Source of the DNA: Dyadobacter diqingensis
Lineage (GTDB): Bacteria > Bacteroidota > Bacteroidia > Cytophagales > Spirosomataceae
Assembly: GCF_024220585.1 (NCBI RefSeq)
Contig: NZ_JAMXKF010000011.1
Location: 171,487-235,486, forward strand
Reading direction: 5' to 3'
Length of the DNA: 64,000 nt
Shown piece after piece: positions 51,257-60,946 of this stretch (its first letter is position 1; each line of letters starts with the position of its first letter). The position numbers were made by a program, and so were the translations under genes. The notes under the pieces were generated by a model, which worked only from the letters and a program-made list of their open reading frames with translations, was not told the DNA's origin and ran no database searches.

Positions 51257-52858
51257 TTAGCAAACCGTCCACATAGCACTCATCGATGTAGGGTTGGTCG
51301 GGTCTGCTGATACGGAACCGTGTCCCCAGGCATGGTCGTTGAACGGATCTGCACCGGCACGACTGGCCCACATAGCACCCACATAAATGTTAGGACCATC
51401 AGGTGCTCCGTAGCCATTCGTGGATGGCTGTATTTCCTTGGCAGCTCTGAACCATGAATTGATCAGGGTGTTTCCCTGTTTGGCATATTGCGAAACACGT
51501 TTTCCCTCTTCGGTATTGTCAAAAGTTATACCTCCGTAACCCATCAGTATGTGAAGTCCGTCGAAGGCCCCATCCCACCGGGCTAATACGTCGCCGCCGC
51601 CGGCATATAGAATGTCATCCTGTAACGGTCCGCAAGCGGCGATGATAGCCCATTCCAGATCGTTTTGTCCCCAAAGATCACCGGGAGTTTGTGCTGCCGT
51701 ACTTACTTCTGAGAAAGACAGGAACCCGTCATCCGGTTTTGACAAAACCCAGCCGTCCTTATTGGCATGACCGGTGTAAAACACAAAATCGGTCGCATCA
51801 ACCCACACATCATCGTTTCTTCGCCAGTCTGATTCAAAAGCGTTCGCGTCGCCCCAGTTGAAATTGATATTCCAACCGTCGGCACGCCATGCATCAATAA
51901 AACCTTTTGCATTGGCCTGGCTTCCCGAAAGTCCGCCGCTTAGGCCAATCCATGAGGTACCCGCTTCAAAAGGATTAATTGCTGCGGCGAGCGCGTGGGT
52001 GCTGTATGAGCGACGCAGTTTATCTTTTTCTTCAATAACCTTTGGCGTAATACGGGGATTACGGGCTTTTTGAGGGATATTTCTTGCTGGCGTCGGCCCA
52101 AACTTCGTGGCGGGAATAACGATATTTCTCAACGCAATAATCCGGTCTCCCAACTTTGCAGACGATTTGTAAACATAAACCGGATATAAATAAGATTGTC
52201 CGCTGAATGCAGGCCCGGCATAATAAGCCAGATACGATTCAAATGAATGAATCCCCATAGATTTGGTAATTTCTCTGAACTGGCCATCCACTGTGCCTTT
52301 TTCAATCACTTCTACATTAAACGATTCCTTTGGCTGGTTCCAGCTGCCCGAAAAACCGGTTAGTTTTCCTTTGTCGCCGAGCGTCACCGTAAAATCTCCA
52401 CCTCCACCAACAACAGGATAGCCATTCACCAAAACGGGAAATACGACTTGTGTGTCAAGCTGGTGATCGGTACGTTTCTTATTCTCAGTCTGAGCAAAGA
52501 AAGTGCCTCCCAGATGAGGCTCGCCAAATTTGAACTGTTTGTCCAGCTTTGGGAGTAATTTTTTTTCTGCTACAATCTTTTGGGCTTCCGCCAATGCCTC
52601 CCGGCCTTTTAAGAGTTGTGGACGAATGGAAGGATTCCACAATTGAGTGACGTCTGCCGCCCAGATATCCTGAGCGCCATTACCAAGTTCAACACTGTAT
52701 TGATCATTTTGCAAATGGATTCCCGATGCTGATTTAGAAAACTTAAAGTCGTTTCTGTCTCCGAATAAACGTTTTGACAAGTCGATGGTTTGAGCATAAT
52801 CTGATTCCGATTGCGAAAGGCGATAAACAGGAAGTAATTCTGACATGGTTAATAACAT
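51257..52858 (-). CDS. DUF6345-like protein with possible clan-CD Cys/His dyad and propeptide-like N-domain
   Basis: 533 residues; the ATG four codons later (MSELLP) may be the real start. No signal peptide is evident. The part around VVFPVLVNGYPVVGGGGDFT (about 138-157) and the following TVTLGDKGKLTGFSGSW resemble the PepSY/FTP propeptide of M4 proteases. The C-terminal half has DFVFYTGHANKDGW (His364) and EWAIIAACGPLQ (Cys409), the spacing and hydrophobic context of a clan-CD His/Cys dyad. I recall this as the DUF6345 family. The caspase-like reading is inference. It is divergent from a large M4 protease gene. Confidence 0.6.
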   Translation of the reverse strand: MLLTMSELLPVYRLSQSESDYAQTIDLSKRLFGDRNDFKFSKSASGIHLQNDQYSVELGNGAQDIWAADVTQLWNPSIRPQLLKGREALAEAQKIVAEKKLLPKLDKQFKFGEPHLGGTFFAQTENKKRTDHQLDTQVVFPVLVNGYPVVGGGGDFTVTLGDKGKLTGFSGSWNQPKESFNVEVIEKGTVDGQFREITKSMGIHSFESYLAYYAGPAFSGQSYLYPVYVYKSSAKLGDRIIALRNIVIPATKFGPTPARNIPQKARNPRITPKVIEEKDKLRRSYSTHALAAAINPFEAGTSWIGLSGGLSGSQANAKGFIDAWRADGWNINFNWGDANAFESDWRRNDDVWVDATDFVFYTGHANKDGWVLSKPDDGFLSFSEVSTAAQTPGDLWGQNDLEWAIIAACGPLQDDILYAGGGDVLARWDGAFDGLHILMGYGGITFDNTEEGKRVSQYAKQGNTLINSWFRAAKEIQPSTNGYGAPDGPNIYVGAMWASRAGADPFNDHAWGHGSVSADPTNPTSMSAMWTVC

Positions 52859-53191
52859 TTAGGTGAATGATATTGGCTACAACCGGATGGTTGGCCAGCC
52901 ATTGATTAACAGCATGTTTTTAGTCGCAATAAGGTAACGCAAGGGAAACAGGCAGCACTGATTTTTTTTACATATCTATTCAGGAAACTGTTTTTAATGA
53001 TCTTTCAACGAAGGAACGTTTAGTATCAGCCGGAAGGGATCATGAGTACAAAAACAGGCAATCCGTCGGGTGGATGATATGGGGTCGGTTTTATGCGGAA
53101 AATTCATAAAATATTTAGAATCAACGATCTATACGACAATATAATTTACTACTTTGGCATCTCGTTATCCCGAACTTATTCTTACATATCT
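52859..53191. promoter_or_regulatory. Divergent spacer between DUF6345-like and M4 protease genes
   Basis: No gene. A TACTTTG (53150-53156) on the plus strand, about 36 bases before the M4 protease start, fits a Bacteroidota -7 element. The region is otherwise AT-rich. The minus-strand promoter is not evident. Confidence 0.4.
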
Positions 53192-56100
53192 ATGAAAAAA
53201 ATTCTACAAATTGTTTGTGCCGTTTTCCTGTGCGCAGAGGTATCTCAGGCACAGGATGCAGTCAAGGGAGAAATTGATGCATTTGCGGCCAAAACCGGTT
53301 CTGTTGCTACGATCGATAAAGCAACCAATTCGATCAGTTTTTTACGTTTCCCTGTTGCCAGAGCCTATCAGGCAGACGGGGGCGATGTGCAGCAAAAGTC
53401 TGCAAATTTTATGTCGGTCAATCCTAAAATATTTGGTTTAAGAGCTAATCAGGATGATTTCAGGTTTAGAGAAATTCGGACAGATAATTACGGATTGGAA
53501 CATGTTACACTTCAGCAAACCTATAAGGGCGTTCCGGTATTTGACGGTATGTACAGGTTTCACTACAACAATAACAAAGAGCTGACCGCGCTCAATGGTA
53601 ATTTTATTTCAGAAATAAAGGTCAATACAGCGCCTACACTGGCGCAGCATGAGGCAGAGGCACTGGCCATAAAATATGTTCAAAAGGGAGTATTACAAAA
53701 GGTTGAAAATCAGCTGAGAGTCAACAAGAGTAGCCTGTATATTTTTCAGAAAGGCCTGGCGCAAGGATATAACGGAGACAAATCACTGGTATATGAGGTG
53801 GAGGTTAGAAATGACGTTGATGTGCGCGAGTTTTTATACATCGATGCGCATACCGGCGTTTTGGTTGAGCAATTTACCGGTATTCATAGTGCTCTACACC
53901 GTACTTTGTATGAAACGTCTATCTCTCCTGCCAATAAGAAATGGGATGAGCTTGATGCCATACACGGACCACTGGATCAATGGCAGGAGTCAGAAGTTGA
54001 AACATCCGGGTTTATTTACAATCTGATGAAAAATGCTTTTGGTCGCATATCCTATAACGGAAGTGATGCACCCATGATCACCATCAACAACGCCCCGGGT
54101 ATCAGTTGTCCAAACGCAAACTGGAATGGGGCGACCGCCAATTATTGTACCGGAACTGCCGCAGATGATGTAGTGGCACATGAATGGGCACACGCATATA
54201 CCGAATACACAAGTAACCTCATTTACGCATGGCAGGCCGGCGCGATGAATGAAGCTTATTCTGATATCTGGGGAGAAACCGTTGATATGCTGGACAATTA
54301 TATGGATGCGGGAGAAACCAGTACCCTTAGAAACGGATGTGCAAGTTCGACCCGTTGGCAGATGGGCGAAAAAGCTTCTGCTTTCGGCGGAGCGCTGCGG
54401 GATATGTGGGATCCGACCTGTAAGGGAGCACCAGGTAAAGTTTCTGATCCGCAGTATTGGTGCGCGGCCAACGATGAAGGTGGAGTGCATACCAATTCGG
54501 GAGTATTAAACCATGCGTATGCGTTATTGGTAGATGGTGGGACATATAATGGACAAACAATTAATGGCTTGGGTTTAATCAAAGCCGCACATATTTTCTG
54601 GCGTGCACAGTCGGTGTATATGACTGCAACCACTGATTTTGCGGCGCAGGCCGATTATCTCGAATCTTCACTGACGGATCTAGTTGGGATCAATCTCCAG
54701 GGACTTTCTACGGGAGCGGCGGTTGGCAATTCCGGACAGATTCTTACAGCGGCTGACGCCGTTGAACTTAATAAAGTACTGTTGGCAGTTGAGCTCCGGT
54801 CAGAGCCTGGTTGTGGTTTTCAGCCTATTTTGAAACCGGTTGCGGCTTTGTGCGCAGGTGCTAGTCCCGGACTGGCTTTGTTTAATGAAAATTTTGAATC
54901 AGGACTGGGCGCATTTTCGGTAAGCGCTCAGACATCGTCAGGTTCCTGGGTTGCGCGCCAGTGGATATCATCTACCGCTCCTGCCGGAAGACCTGGTAAA
55001 GTGGCTTTTGGTATTAACTATCCGGGTGGGAATTGTACTTCTTCCAATCAGGCGGGGCTCATTCGTTTGGAAAGCCCTTTGATCACCATTCCTGGTGGAA
55101 CAGCAGGTAATCTCAATATGGCCTTTGATCATTATGTAAACACAGAAGCAGGCTGGGATGGCGGTAACATTAAATACTCTTTAAATGGCGGAGCATGGAC
55201 AATATTACCTGCGACCGCCTTTACTGCGAATGGTTACAACAACGCGTTGAATACAAGCGGGGCAGCAAACACCAATCCATTACAAGGACAGCCTGCGTTT
55301 ACAGGTGCTAATGAGGGAGCCTTAAAAGGCTCATGGGGGCAAAGTCAGATTGATCTTACGTCCATAGGTCTTTTAGCCGGTGGTAATATTAAATTCCGCT
55401 GGGAAGTGGGTACGGACGGGTGCGGGGGCACTGACGGCTGGTATATTGATGATGTCCGGGTATTTACCTGCGCTGTAACACCAACTGTACATTTTATTAC
55501 CGACAAATCAACAATCAATGAAGGAGAAGCAACAACCATTTCGGGCTGTTTTAAATATATCGATAAGGTTGTTACCGTGCAGATTGACCAGGCTCCAACG
55601 CAACCGGTAACCGTTAATTTCAACGCGCCCACCGGTACTGCGAAATTGGGATCTACTGCCGATTATACGATCACACCTTCGACGGTGACGTTGCAGGCAG
55701 GCGCATTAACCCAAAATGTTACCATCAGGATTTTTAATGATGCATATGTTGAAGGCAACGAAACCATCAATCTTTCTTACAATATTAATGCAAACGGAGG
55801 AAATGGTTTTGTGGCGGCATCCTTACAAACGTATCAGCTGACCATTGTTGACGATGACCTTACGCCTGGAAATTATACAGAAGAATTACTTAATTCGCGC
55901 TTCAATGACGGTTCGGGCGGCTGGACCGTAAAAAATGGAGGCAATACGCTGGATACCTGGCAGCTTACAGAATATGGTAATGCGACTTTGGATGCAACCG
56001 GTCGTCCGTTCTTTTTTGTGAATAGCGATGCAACCGGAACTACCGCGATCACGATGGATGAAATTATAGAATCACCAGCTATCAATACGGTTGGGAAAAA

Positions 56101-57406
56101 GAACCTTGTACTTACTTATTCTCAGGATTGGTTTCCCTACAACGGCGGATTTGCGGAACAAGGTTTGGTTGATGTCTGGGATGGTAGCACATGGCATAAT
56201 GTACAAACCCAAGCTCAGACATCGGGGCATTTGGGATCAATTTTTGGAGCTGCTAACCTGCAAACCATTAACATTCCGGACGCATATGCTAATGTTAATA
56301 TGAAGATTCGTTTCCGTTATGTGGCTATCTATGATGGCTATTGGGGTGTGGACAACGTGAAACTCACCAGTTCTCATTCGACCGACATTTTAACGGCGGT
56401 AAATACGGGTAATGCAGATCAGCAGTATCTGGGGCCAAATGAAACGGCAGTGTTCTACGATCCGGCCACAGGAAATCTTATGGCGAAAATCAAAAACCTT
56501 ACGGCACACGATTACGGATGTACTTCGGTTGAAATCGATCGGTCGGGTGTGGATGAAACGTCGTGGGTAGGAACTTATAAAATAACGAAGAAGACATTCA
56601 AGGTGACGCCAACGAATAACAATCCGGCTGGAAAGTATGAGATAACGCTGTATTACAAGACAGCGGAATTGCCAAACTTTAATGGCGGTGATATTACTTC
56701 GATGGGTAAAAGCGCAGGCAGTATCGGTGCAGGAAATGTTGCTTCTTCATCCTTTGCGGAAGTTCAGGGAAGTGCGGCTTTCAATACCGATCTGGCCTAC
56801 ACCGCCACTTTTGATTCCGGATTTTCTGGTTTTGGTTTATCGGATGCCCCACCAGTCGGCCCGCTTCCTGTTACGCTAACGACATTTGAAGGAAAAAATA
56901 CGGTTGAAGGAAACCTACTAAACTGGGCAACTACGATGGAGGTTAACAATGAGTATTTTGCTGTTGAAAGAACGACAGACGGAAAGAATTTTGCCGAAAT
57001 TGGCAAAGTATCCGGAATCGGAAACTCATCTGTACTGAATCGCTATAAATTCCTTGACAGCGCTAATCCGAAGGGAATAAGTTATTATCGTCTGAAACAG
57101 GTTGACAAAGGCGGAAAATATGCTTACAGCCGTATCATCGACATCAATTCGCTTCAAACGAAAGAGATTAAGTTTTTCCCCAACCCGGTTCAGTCTATGC
57201 TGACGCTGGAATTGCCTGATCCTGAAATTAAATCTGTTCAGGTTCAGATCATCAATTCTGCCGGACAAAGGGTATTTGTAAAAGATGCGGTGAAGATTGT
57301 CAATGGCAACTTCAATCTCGACGTTGCAAAATTACCGTCGGGTGTCTACCAGGTAATTTTATCGGGAGATAAGGAAACCTACAACGTATCCGTACTCAAA
57401 CTTTAA
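53192..57406 (+). CDS. Secreted M4-family metallopeptidase with Calx-beta domain and T9SS sorting domain
   Basis: 1404 residues from the ATG at 53192 (MKKILQIVCAVFLCAEVSQA signal peptide); the open frame starts 33 codons earlier but lacks a signal there. FTP/PepSY propeptide at about 30-220, catalytic domain with H330-E-W-A-H334 and the NEAYSDIWGE third-ligand helix (about 352), an acidic domain with FNENFESGLGAFSVS (MAM/jelly-roll like), a Calx-beta domain (VNFNAPTGTAKLGSTADYTI), another jelly-roll, and a C-terminal T9SS domain (IKFFPNPVQSMLTLELP...). It is cut and released outside by the Por system, which is not in the window. A secreted zinc protease for protein use. Confidence 0.95.
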   Translation: MKKILQIVCAVFLCAEVSQAQDAVKGEIDAFAAKTGSVATIDKATNSISFLRFPVARAYQADGGDVQQKSANFMSVNPKIFGLRANQDDFRFREIRTDNYGLEHVTLQQTYKGVPVFDGMYRFHYNNNKELTALNGNFISEIKVNTAPTLAQHEAEALAIKYVQKGVLQKVENQLRVNKSSLYIFQKGLAQGYNGDKSLVYEVEVRNDVDVREFLYIDAHTGVLVEQFTGIHSALHRTLYETSISPANKKWDELDAIHGPLDQWQESEVETSGFIYNLMKNAFGRISYNGSDAPMITINNAPGISCPNANWNGATANYCTGTAADDVVAHEWAHAYTEYTSNLIYAWQAGAMNEAYSDIWGETVDMLDNYMDAGETSTLRNGCASSTRWQMGEKASAFGGALRDMWDPTCKGAPGKVSDPQYWCAANDEGGVHTNSGVLNHAYALLVDGGTYNGQTINGLGLIKAAHIFWRAQSVYMTATTDFAAQADYLESSLTDLVGINLQGLSTGAAVGNSGQILTAADAVELNKVLLAVELRSEPGCGFQPILKPVAALCAGASPGLALFNENFESGLGAFSVSAQTSSGSWVARQWISSTAPAGRPGKVAFGINYPGGNCTSSNQAGLIRLESPLITIPGGTAGNLNMAFDHYVNTEAGWDGGNIKYSLNGGAWTILPATAFTANGYNNALNTSGAANTNPLQGQPAFTGANEGALKGSWGQSQIDLTSIGLLAGGNIKFRWEVGTDGCGGTDGWYIDDVRVFTCAVTPTVHFITDKSTINEGEATTISGCFKYIDKVVTVQIDQAPTQPVTVNFNAPTGTAKLGSTADYTITPSTVTLQAGALTQNVTIRIFNDAYVEGNETINLSYNINANGGNGFVAASLQTYQLTIVDDDLTPGNYTEELLNSRFNDGSGGWTVKNGGNTLDTWQLTEYGNATLDATGRPFFFVNSDATGTTAITMDEIIESPAINTVGKKNLVLTYSQDWFPYNGGFAEQGLVDVWDGSTWHNVQTQAQTSGHLGSIFGAANLQTINIPDAYANVNMKIRFRYVAIYDGYWGVDNVKLTSSHSTDILTAVNTGNADQQYLGPNETAVFYDPATGNLMAKIKNLTAHDYGCTSVEIDRSGVDETSWVGTYKITKKTFKVTPTNNNPAGKYEITLYYKTAELPNFNGGDITSMGKSAGSIGAGNVASSSFAEVQGSAAFNTDLAYTATFDSGFSGFGLSDAPPVGPLPVTLTTFEGKNTVEGNLLNWATTMEVNNEYFAVERTTDGKNFAEIGKVSGIGNSSVLNRYKFLDSANPKGISYYRLKQVDKGGKYAYSRIIDINSLQTKEIKFFPNPVQSMLTLELPDPEIKSVQVQIINSAGQRVFVKDAVKIVNGNFNLDVAKLPSGVYQVILSGDKETYNVSVLKL

Positions 57407-57423
57407 TCAATAACTGAGCTGTA

Positions 57424-57465
57424 AAAACAACAGGCTGTCCTTTCATAAGGGCAGCCTGTTGTTTT
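57424..57465. terminator. Rho-independent terminator
   Basis: Stem AAAACAACAGGCTG (57424-57437) with CAGCCTGTTGTTTT (57452-57465) and a short T-run; serves the M4 protease gene and probably also the convergent lipoprotein gene. Confidence 0.8.
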
Positions 57466-57577
57466 ATAAGAAATCTGAAAGCAGGGATGATTAGCAAAAA
57501 AGAGCAGATCGACGCGTTTCTACATGATTTACGTGAATAAAATCAGGAAGAGAAACAGCCTATTGCCGAAAGCCCCT

Positions 57578-58120
57578 CTAATATACCTGATCAACCACTG
57601 TCGACAGCCAGGCTGCAACTTCAATCGCAGATTTATCTTTGTTATATGTTTCGATATCACCAGTCTGGCTAACCAAAATGGACTTATAAACCTGCGTTTC
57701 TTTGTCGTAGGTATAAACGTAATAGCTGGTTATTCCCCGGTCTGCGCCGCCGCTGACGGGTTTGGAAAAGGCAGAGTCGCTAATAGCAATGCTTTTTGAA
57801 ACATAGTTTTTCAAATCCGCAGCAGCAATGGACGTTGATGCGAGCGTCGTGTTCAAAAGGTTTTCTTTGATCTGACCCGAAGTAAGCCCGTTTTTTCCAT
57901 TGACCTGATTCCATTTAGCCGGCTTTTCGTAAAGCCTGATCTGCCCGTCCCGGTCAATAATGAAACCTTTAAACTGATTTCCCCAGGCGCTGTTGGAATA
58001 ACTTACTTCGAAATAGATCTGCTGTTCCGTTGAGCCTTCCACAGTTCCTTCATCACATGCCACGAATGCGAAAAGTGAAAGCAGTAAAACAGTAGAAAAT
58101 TTTAACAATTTGATTTTCAT
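57578..58120 (-). CDS. Small lipoprotein of unknown function
   Basis: 180 residues with lipobox AFVAC (Cys 22). The mature part is beta-rich with aromatic patches (VSYSNSAWGNQFKGFIID, RGITSYYVYTYDKETQVYKSI). No family recognised. Convergent with the M4 protease and followed on its strand by no close gene; the GMC gene lies upstream on the same strand by 84 bases and may be co-transcribed. Confidence 0.7.
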   Translation of the reverse strand: MKIKLLKFSTVLLLSLFAFVACDEGTVEGSTEQQIYFEVSYSNSAWGNQFKGFIIDRDGQIRLYEKPAKWNQVNGKNGLTSGQIKENLLNTTLASTSIAAADLKNYVSKSIAISDSAFSKPVSGGADRGITSYYVYTYDKETQVYKSILVSQTGDIETYNKDKSAIEVAAWLSTVVDQVY

Positions 58121-58204
58121 AGAGATAGTCAGCTTGGATTATTAAAATTAACGAAATTCGCTGAATTTTTATAATAGTTAAAACTTGCTGACTTCATTTT
58201 TTGG

Positions 58205-59917
58205 TTACAAATTTCCCTTTTTCATTTCCCGAACCGCGTAGTCAACCGCTCTCGCAGTCAAGGCCATATACGTCAGCGAAGGATTTTGCGTAGCAGTGGA
58301 AGTCATCGACGCGCCGTCGGTAACAAACACATTAGCACAGTGATGCATTTGATTCCATTTGTTGAGCATGGAGGTTTTTGGATCTTTCCCCATACGTACG
58401 CCGCCCATTTCATGATTTTCACTTCCGGGATTACGTTTGGTGTCGGATGTTTTGATATTGGTAAAACCCGATTTATCCAGCATTTCAGATAACTGCACGT
58501 AGAAATCCTGAACCATTTTCATGTCGTTATCATCAAAATCCACCGACATATGGAGTTTCGGTATCCCCCAGTTATCCTTTTGTTCGGAATCCAGTTTTAT
58601 AAAATTGCTTTCTTTCATCAAAGTTTCGCCCATCATTTGCGCGTTGGCAATCCATCCACCGGATTCAGGTTTAAATAGGTTTGCTTTCAGCGATTCCCCC
58701 AGTCCATCCGTCGGATTGCCCATTTTTGAAGTGGAGAAAGATGTCGCATAACCGCGAAGAAAATCAGTTTCCTGCTTGAAAACGTTACGGAAACGTGGAA
58801 TGTAAGCAGCATTTGGTCGTTTTCCATCGGTTGTGGAATCATGAAACCCATCAAATTCAGCAGTGACTCTGCCACGATAATTATGAAAACCGATGAATTT
58901 TCCCAAAACACCGCTGTCATTTCCCAGGCCATTGGGAAAACGATTCGATATTGAATTGAGCAAGATCAGGTTGGAGTTGATGGCCGAAGCATTTACAAAA
59001 ATGATTTTTGCATAATATTCCGTCATTTCCTTCGTCAGCGTATCGACGACTCTTATTCCGGTCGCCTTATTTTGCTTTTCATCATAGATAATGGAATGCA
59101 CCACCGAATTTGGGCGTAAGGTCATATTGCCTGTGCGTTCCGCCCAGGGAATGGTCGAAGCGTTGCTGCTGAAATATCCGCCAAACGGACAACCCCGCTG
59201 ACAAATATTACGGTGCTGGCATTTGGCGCGTCCCTGCTGCGTGTGTATGGGTTGAGGAGCCGTGATGTGAGCGGCTCTTCCTATAATAACAGGACGTGCG
59301 TTTTTGTAATTTTTAGCTGTTTGTTCGCTGAAATGTTTTTCAACACAGGTTAATTCATGTGGTGGTAAAAATTCTCCATCCGGCAGTTGAGGCAAACCAT
59401 CTTTGTTCCCCGAAATGCCGGCAAATTTTTCAACGTAACTATACCAGGGAGCAATGTCTGCATAGCGTATTGGCCAGTCTACGGCAAAACCATCCCGTGC
59501 CGGGCCTTCAAAATCATAATCCGACCAACGTTGCGTTTGCCTTGCCCATAACAAAGAACGTCCGCCCACCTGATATCCCCGCATCCAGTCGAAAGGTTTG
59601 TCCTGGATATAAGGGTGCTCAGCGTCTTTCACGACAAAGTGCATCGCATCTTCCTTGAATATATAATGTTTGCTGGCAATGGGATTCTGTTCACGGATGG
59701 CAAGGGAAGGTTGTCCCAAATGTGGAAATTCCCACGGCTGCATATTCGTGGTCGGATAGTCCTGGATGTGTTTGACATCCTTTCCCCGATCCAGAACGAG
59801 TGTTTTTAATCCTTTTTCAGTAAGTTCCTTGGCCGCCCAGCCGCCACTTATTCCTGTTCCGATTACAATCGCATCAAAAGTGCGGGCTTTGATTGAATCT
59901 ATATTGAGGTTCGACAT
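58205..59917 (-). CDS. GMC family oxidoreductase (gluconate dehydrogenase alpha-like)
   Basis: 570 residues. FAD-binding motif DAIVIGTGISGGWAAKELTEKG near the start, the GMC-typical GGRSLLWARQTQRW, a Cys-rich CQHRNICQRGCPFGGYFSS stretch seen in the membrane gluconate/2-keto-gluconate dehydrogenase subunits, and a C-terminal FVTDGASMTSTATQNPSLTYMALTAR. The usual subunit-3 and cytochrome partners of such enzymes are absent here. It would oxidise a sugar or alcohol in the periplasm or cytosol; no Tat signal is obvious. Substrate unknown. Confidence 0.9.
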   Translation of the reverse strand: MSNLNIDSIKARTFDAIVIGTGISGGWAAKELTEKGLKTLVLDRGKDVKHIQDYPTTNMQPWEFPHLGQPSLAIREQNPIASKHYIFKEDAMHFVVKDAEHPYIQDKPFDWMRGYQVGGRSLLWARQTQRWSDYDFEGPARDGFAVDWPIRYADIAPWYSYVEKFAGISGNKDGLPQLPDGEFLPPHELTCVEKHFSEQTAKNYKNARPVIIGRAAHITAPQPIHTQQGRAKCQHRNICQRGCPFGGYFSSNASTIPWAERTGNMTLRPNSVVHSIIYDEKQNKATGIRVVDTLTKEMTEYYAKIIFVNASAINSNLILLNSISNRFPNGLGNDSGVLGKFIGFHNYRGRVTAEFDGFHDSTTDGKRPNAAYIPRFRNVFKQETDFLRGYATSFSTSKMGNPTDGLGESLKANLFKPESGGWIANAQMMGETLMKESNFIKLDSEQKDNWGIPKLHMSVDFDDNDMKMVQDFYVQLSEMLDKSGFTNIKTSDTKRNPGSENHEMGGVRMGKDPKTSMLNKWNQMHHCANVFVTDGASMTSTATQNPSLTYMALTARAVDYAVREMKKGNL

Positions 59918-60044
59918 TTTAATAAATATTCACGGTGATGATAACCCTGGCAGATTTTGACGCAGGTTATTTATTTTTAAAAGTCGAAGAATGGCTGAGT
60001 TACTGTATGATTGTGTTAAAAGTCTCTTGGAAATCGTATTAATG

Positions 60045-60734
60045 TTAGTTGAAAAAGGAGCTGAATTTCTTGGATAGCTTGGGGAATTTATTTTTAAAAT
60101 CTTTTAGCTCAGTATATGTTCTCGCCATTTTGTAGTTGCCCAGATCATAATCTACCATTCCGGATTGATCACGGGGAAAGACCAGGTTAGAGTTTTCTCC
60201 GTTTTTTAGTGCAAAAGCTTCATCGGTGATACCCATCCAAGACTCCCCATCTTCATTATACTCAGTAATTTCGGCAAGATCGTCAGTGCTTGTAAGCGCA
60301 GTTTCAAAATACTTCGAGCCATTGGAAATGATCCAGAATCGAAAATATAAAAATTCATCCGTTGAAATATAATCTCCGTAAATAATTTGATACAAAGACT
60401 TGATGTCATGATGTAAAAGTTCAATGATCTTTTCGCGCAGCGTCTTTTCGAATTGAACGATTTTTTCGTTTGGTAATTTCGATAAATGAAGTTTTAAGGC
60501 TTCCATCTGATGATTGAAATGATTGGGATGCTCTTCTTTTGATTTGTCGATTAACGCCCAGAACTCGGTATCGGACATTTTGGTTGAATCTGGAAAAAAC
60601 CTTGGGGACTCTTTAAAATCTACTTCTTGTTTGTGCTGACTTTCCTGATATACGATAAACTTATGATTGAAGTATTTATATCCGGCAAGAACGGACAGGA
60701 ACACAGTTGCGACGACAATCAGAATAATTTTCAT
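60045..60734 (-). CDS. DUF4240 family protein with N-terminal membrane anchor
   Basis: 229 residues. A hydrophobic N-terminus (ILIVVATVFLSVLAGYKYF) anchors or exports it. The body matches the DUF4240 pattern: EFWALIDKSKEE, LSKLPNEKIVQFEKTLREKI, STDEFLYFRFWIISNG, EDGESWMGITDEAFAL. Function of the family is unknown. It stands between the GMC and rhamnosidase genes with its own promoter region and no operon partner. Confidence 0.8.
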   Translation of the reverse strand: MKIILIVVATVFLSVLAGYKYFNHKFIVYQESQHKQEVDFKESPRFFPDSTKMSDTEFWALIDKSKEEHPNHFNHQMEALKLHLSKLPNEKIVQFEKTLREKIIELLHHDIKSLYQIIYGDYISTDEFLYFRFWIISNGSKYFETALTSTDDLAEITEYNEDGESWMGITDEAFALKNGENSNLVFPRDQSGMVDYDLGNYKMARTYTELKDFKNKFPKLSKKFSSFFN

Positions 60735-60946
60735 TATTGAAATACTGCTGGGTTTAGGAAGTGGTCATATATGGATCGGAGTGAGAACCGCGATTAGATA
60801 ACAGGAGTTCATCCTTTTTTTCAATTGTCTATTTTTTCTCGGCCTAAACCATTGCATCCGACCTAATTGCGAAGATCAAATATTAAGTCTTTCCAGTCAG
60901 TAGATTTCCATACCGTATTGTTTCTAAAAGAAAACTGCATCATCCA
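60735..60946. other. Divergent spacer before the rhamnosidase gene
   Basis: No gene or clear promoter motif seen; AT-rich near both ends. Confidence 0.4.

Noticed and set aside
53093..57406. M4 protease start at 53093
   Set aside because: The extra 33 residues have no signal features, and the signal peptide starts at 53192.
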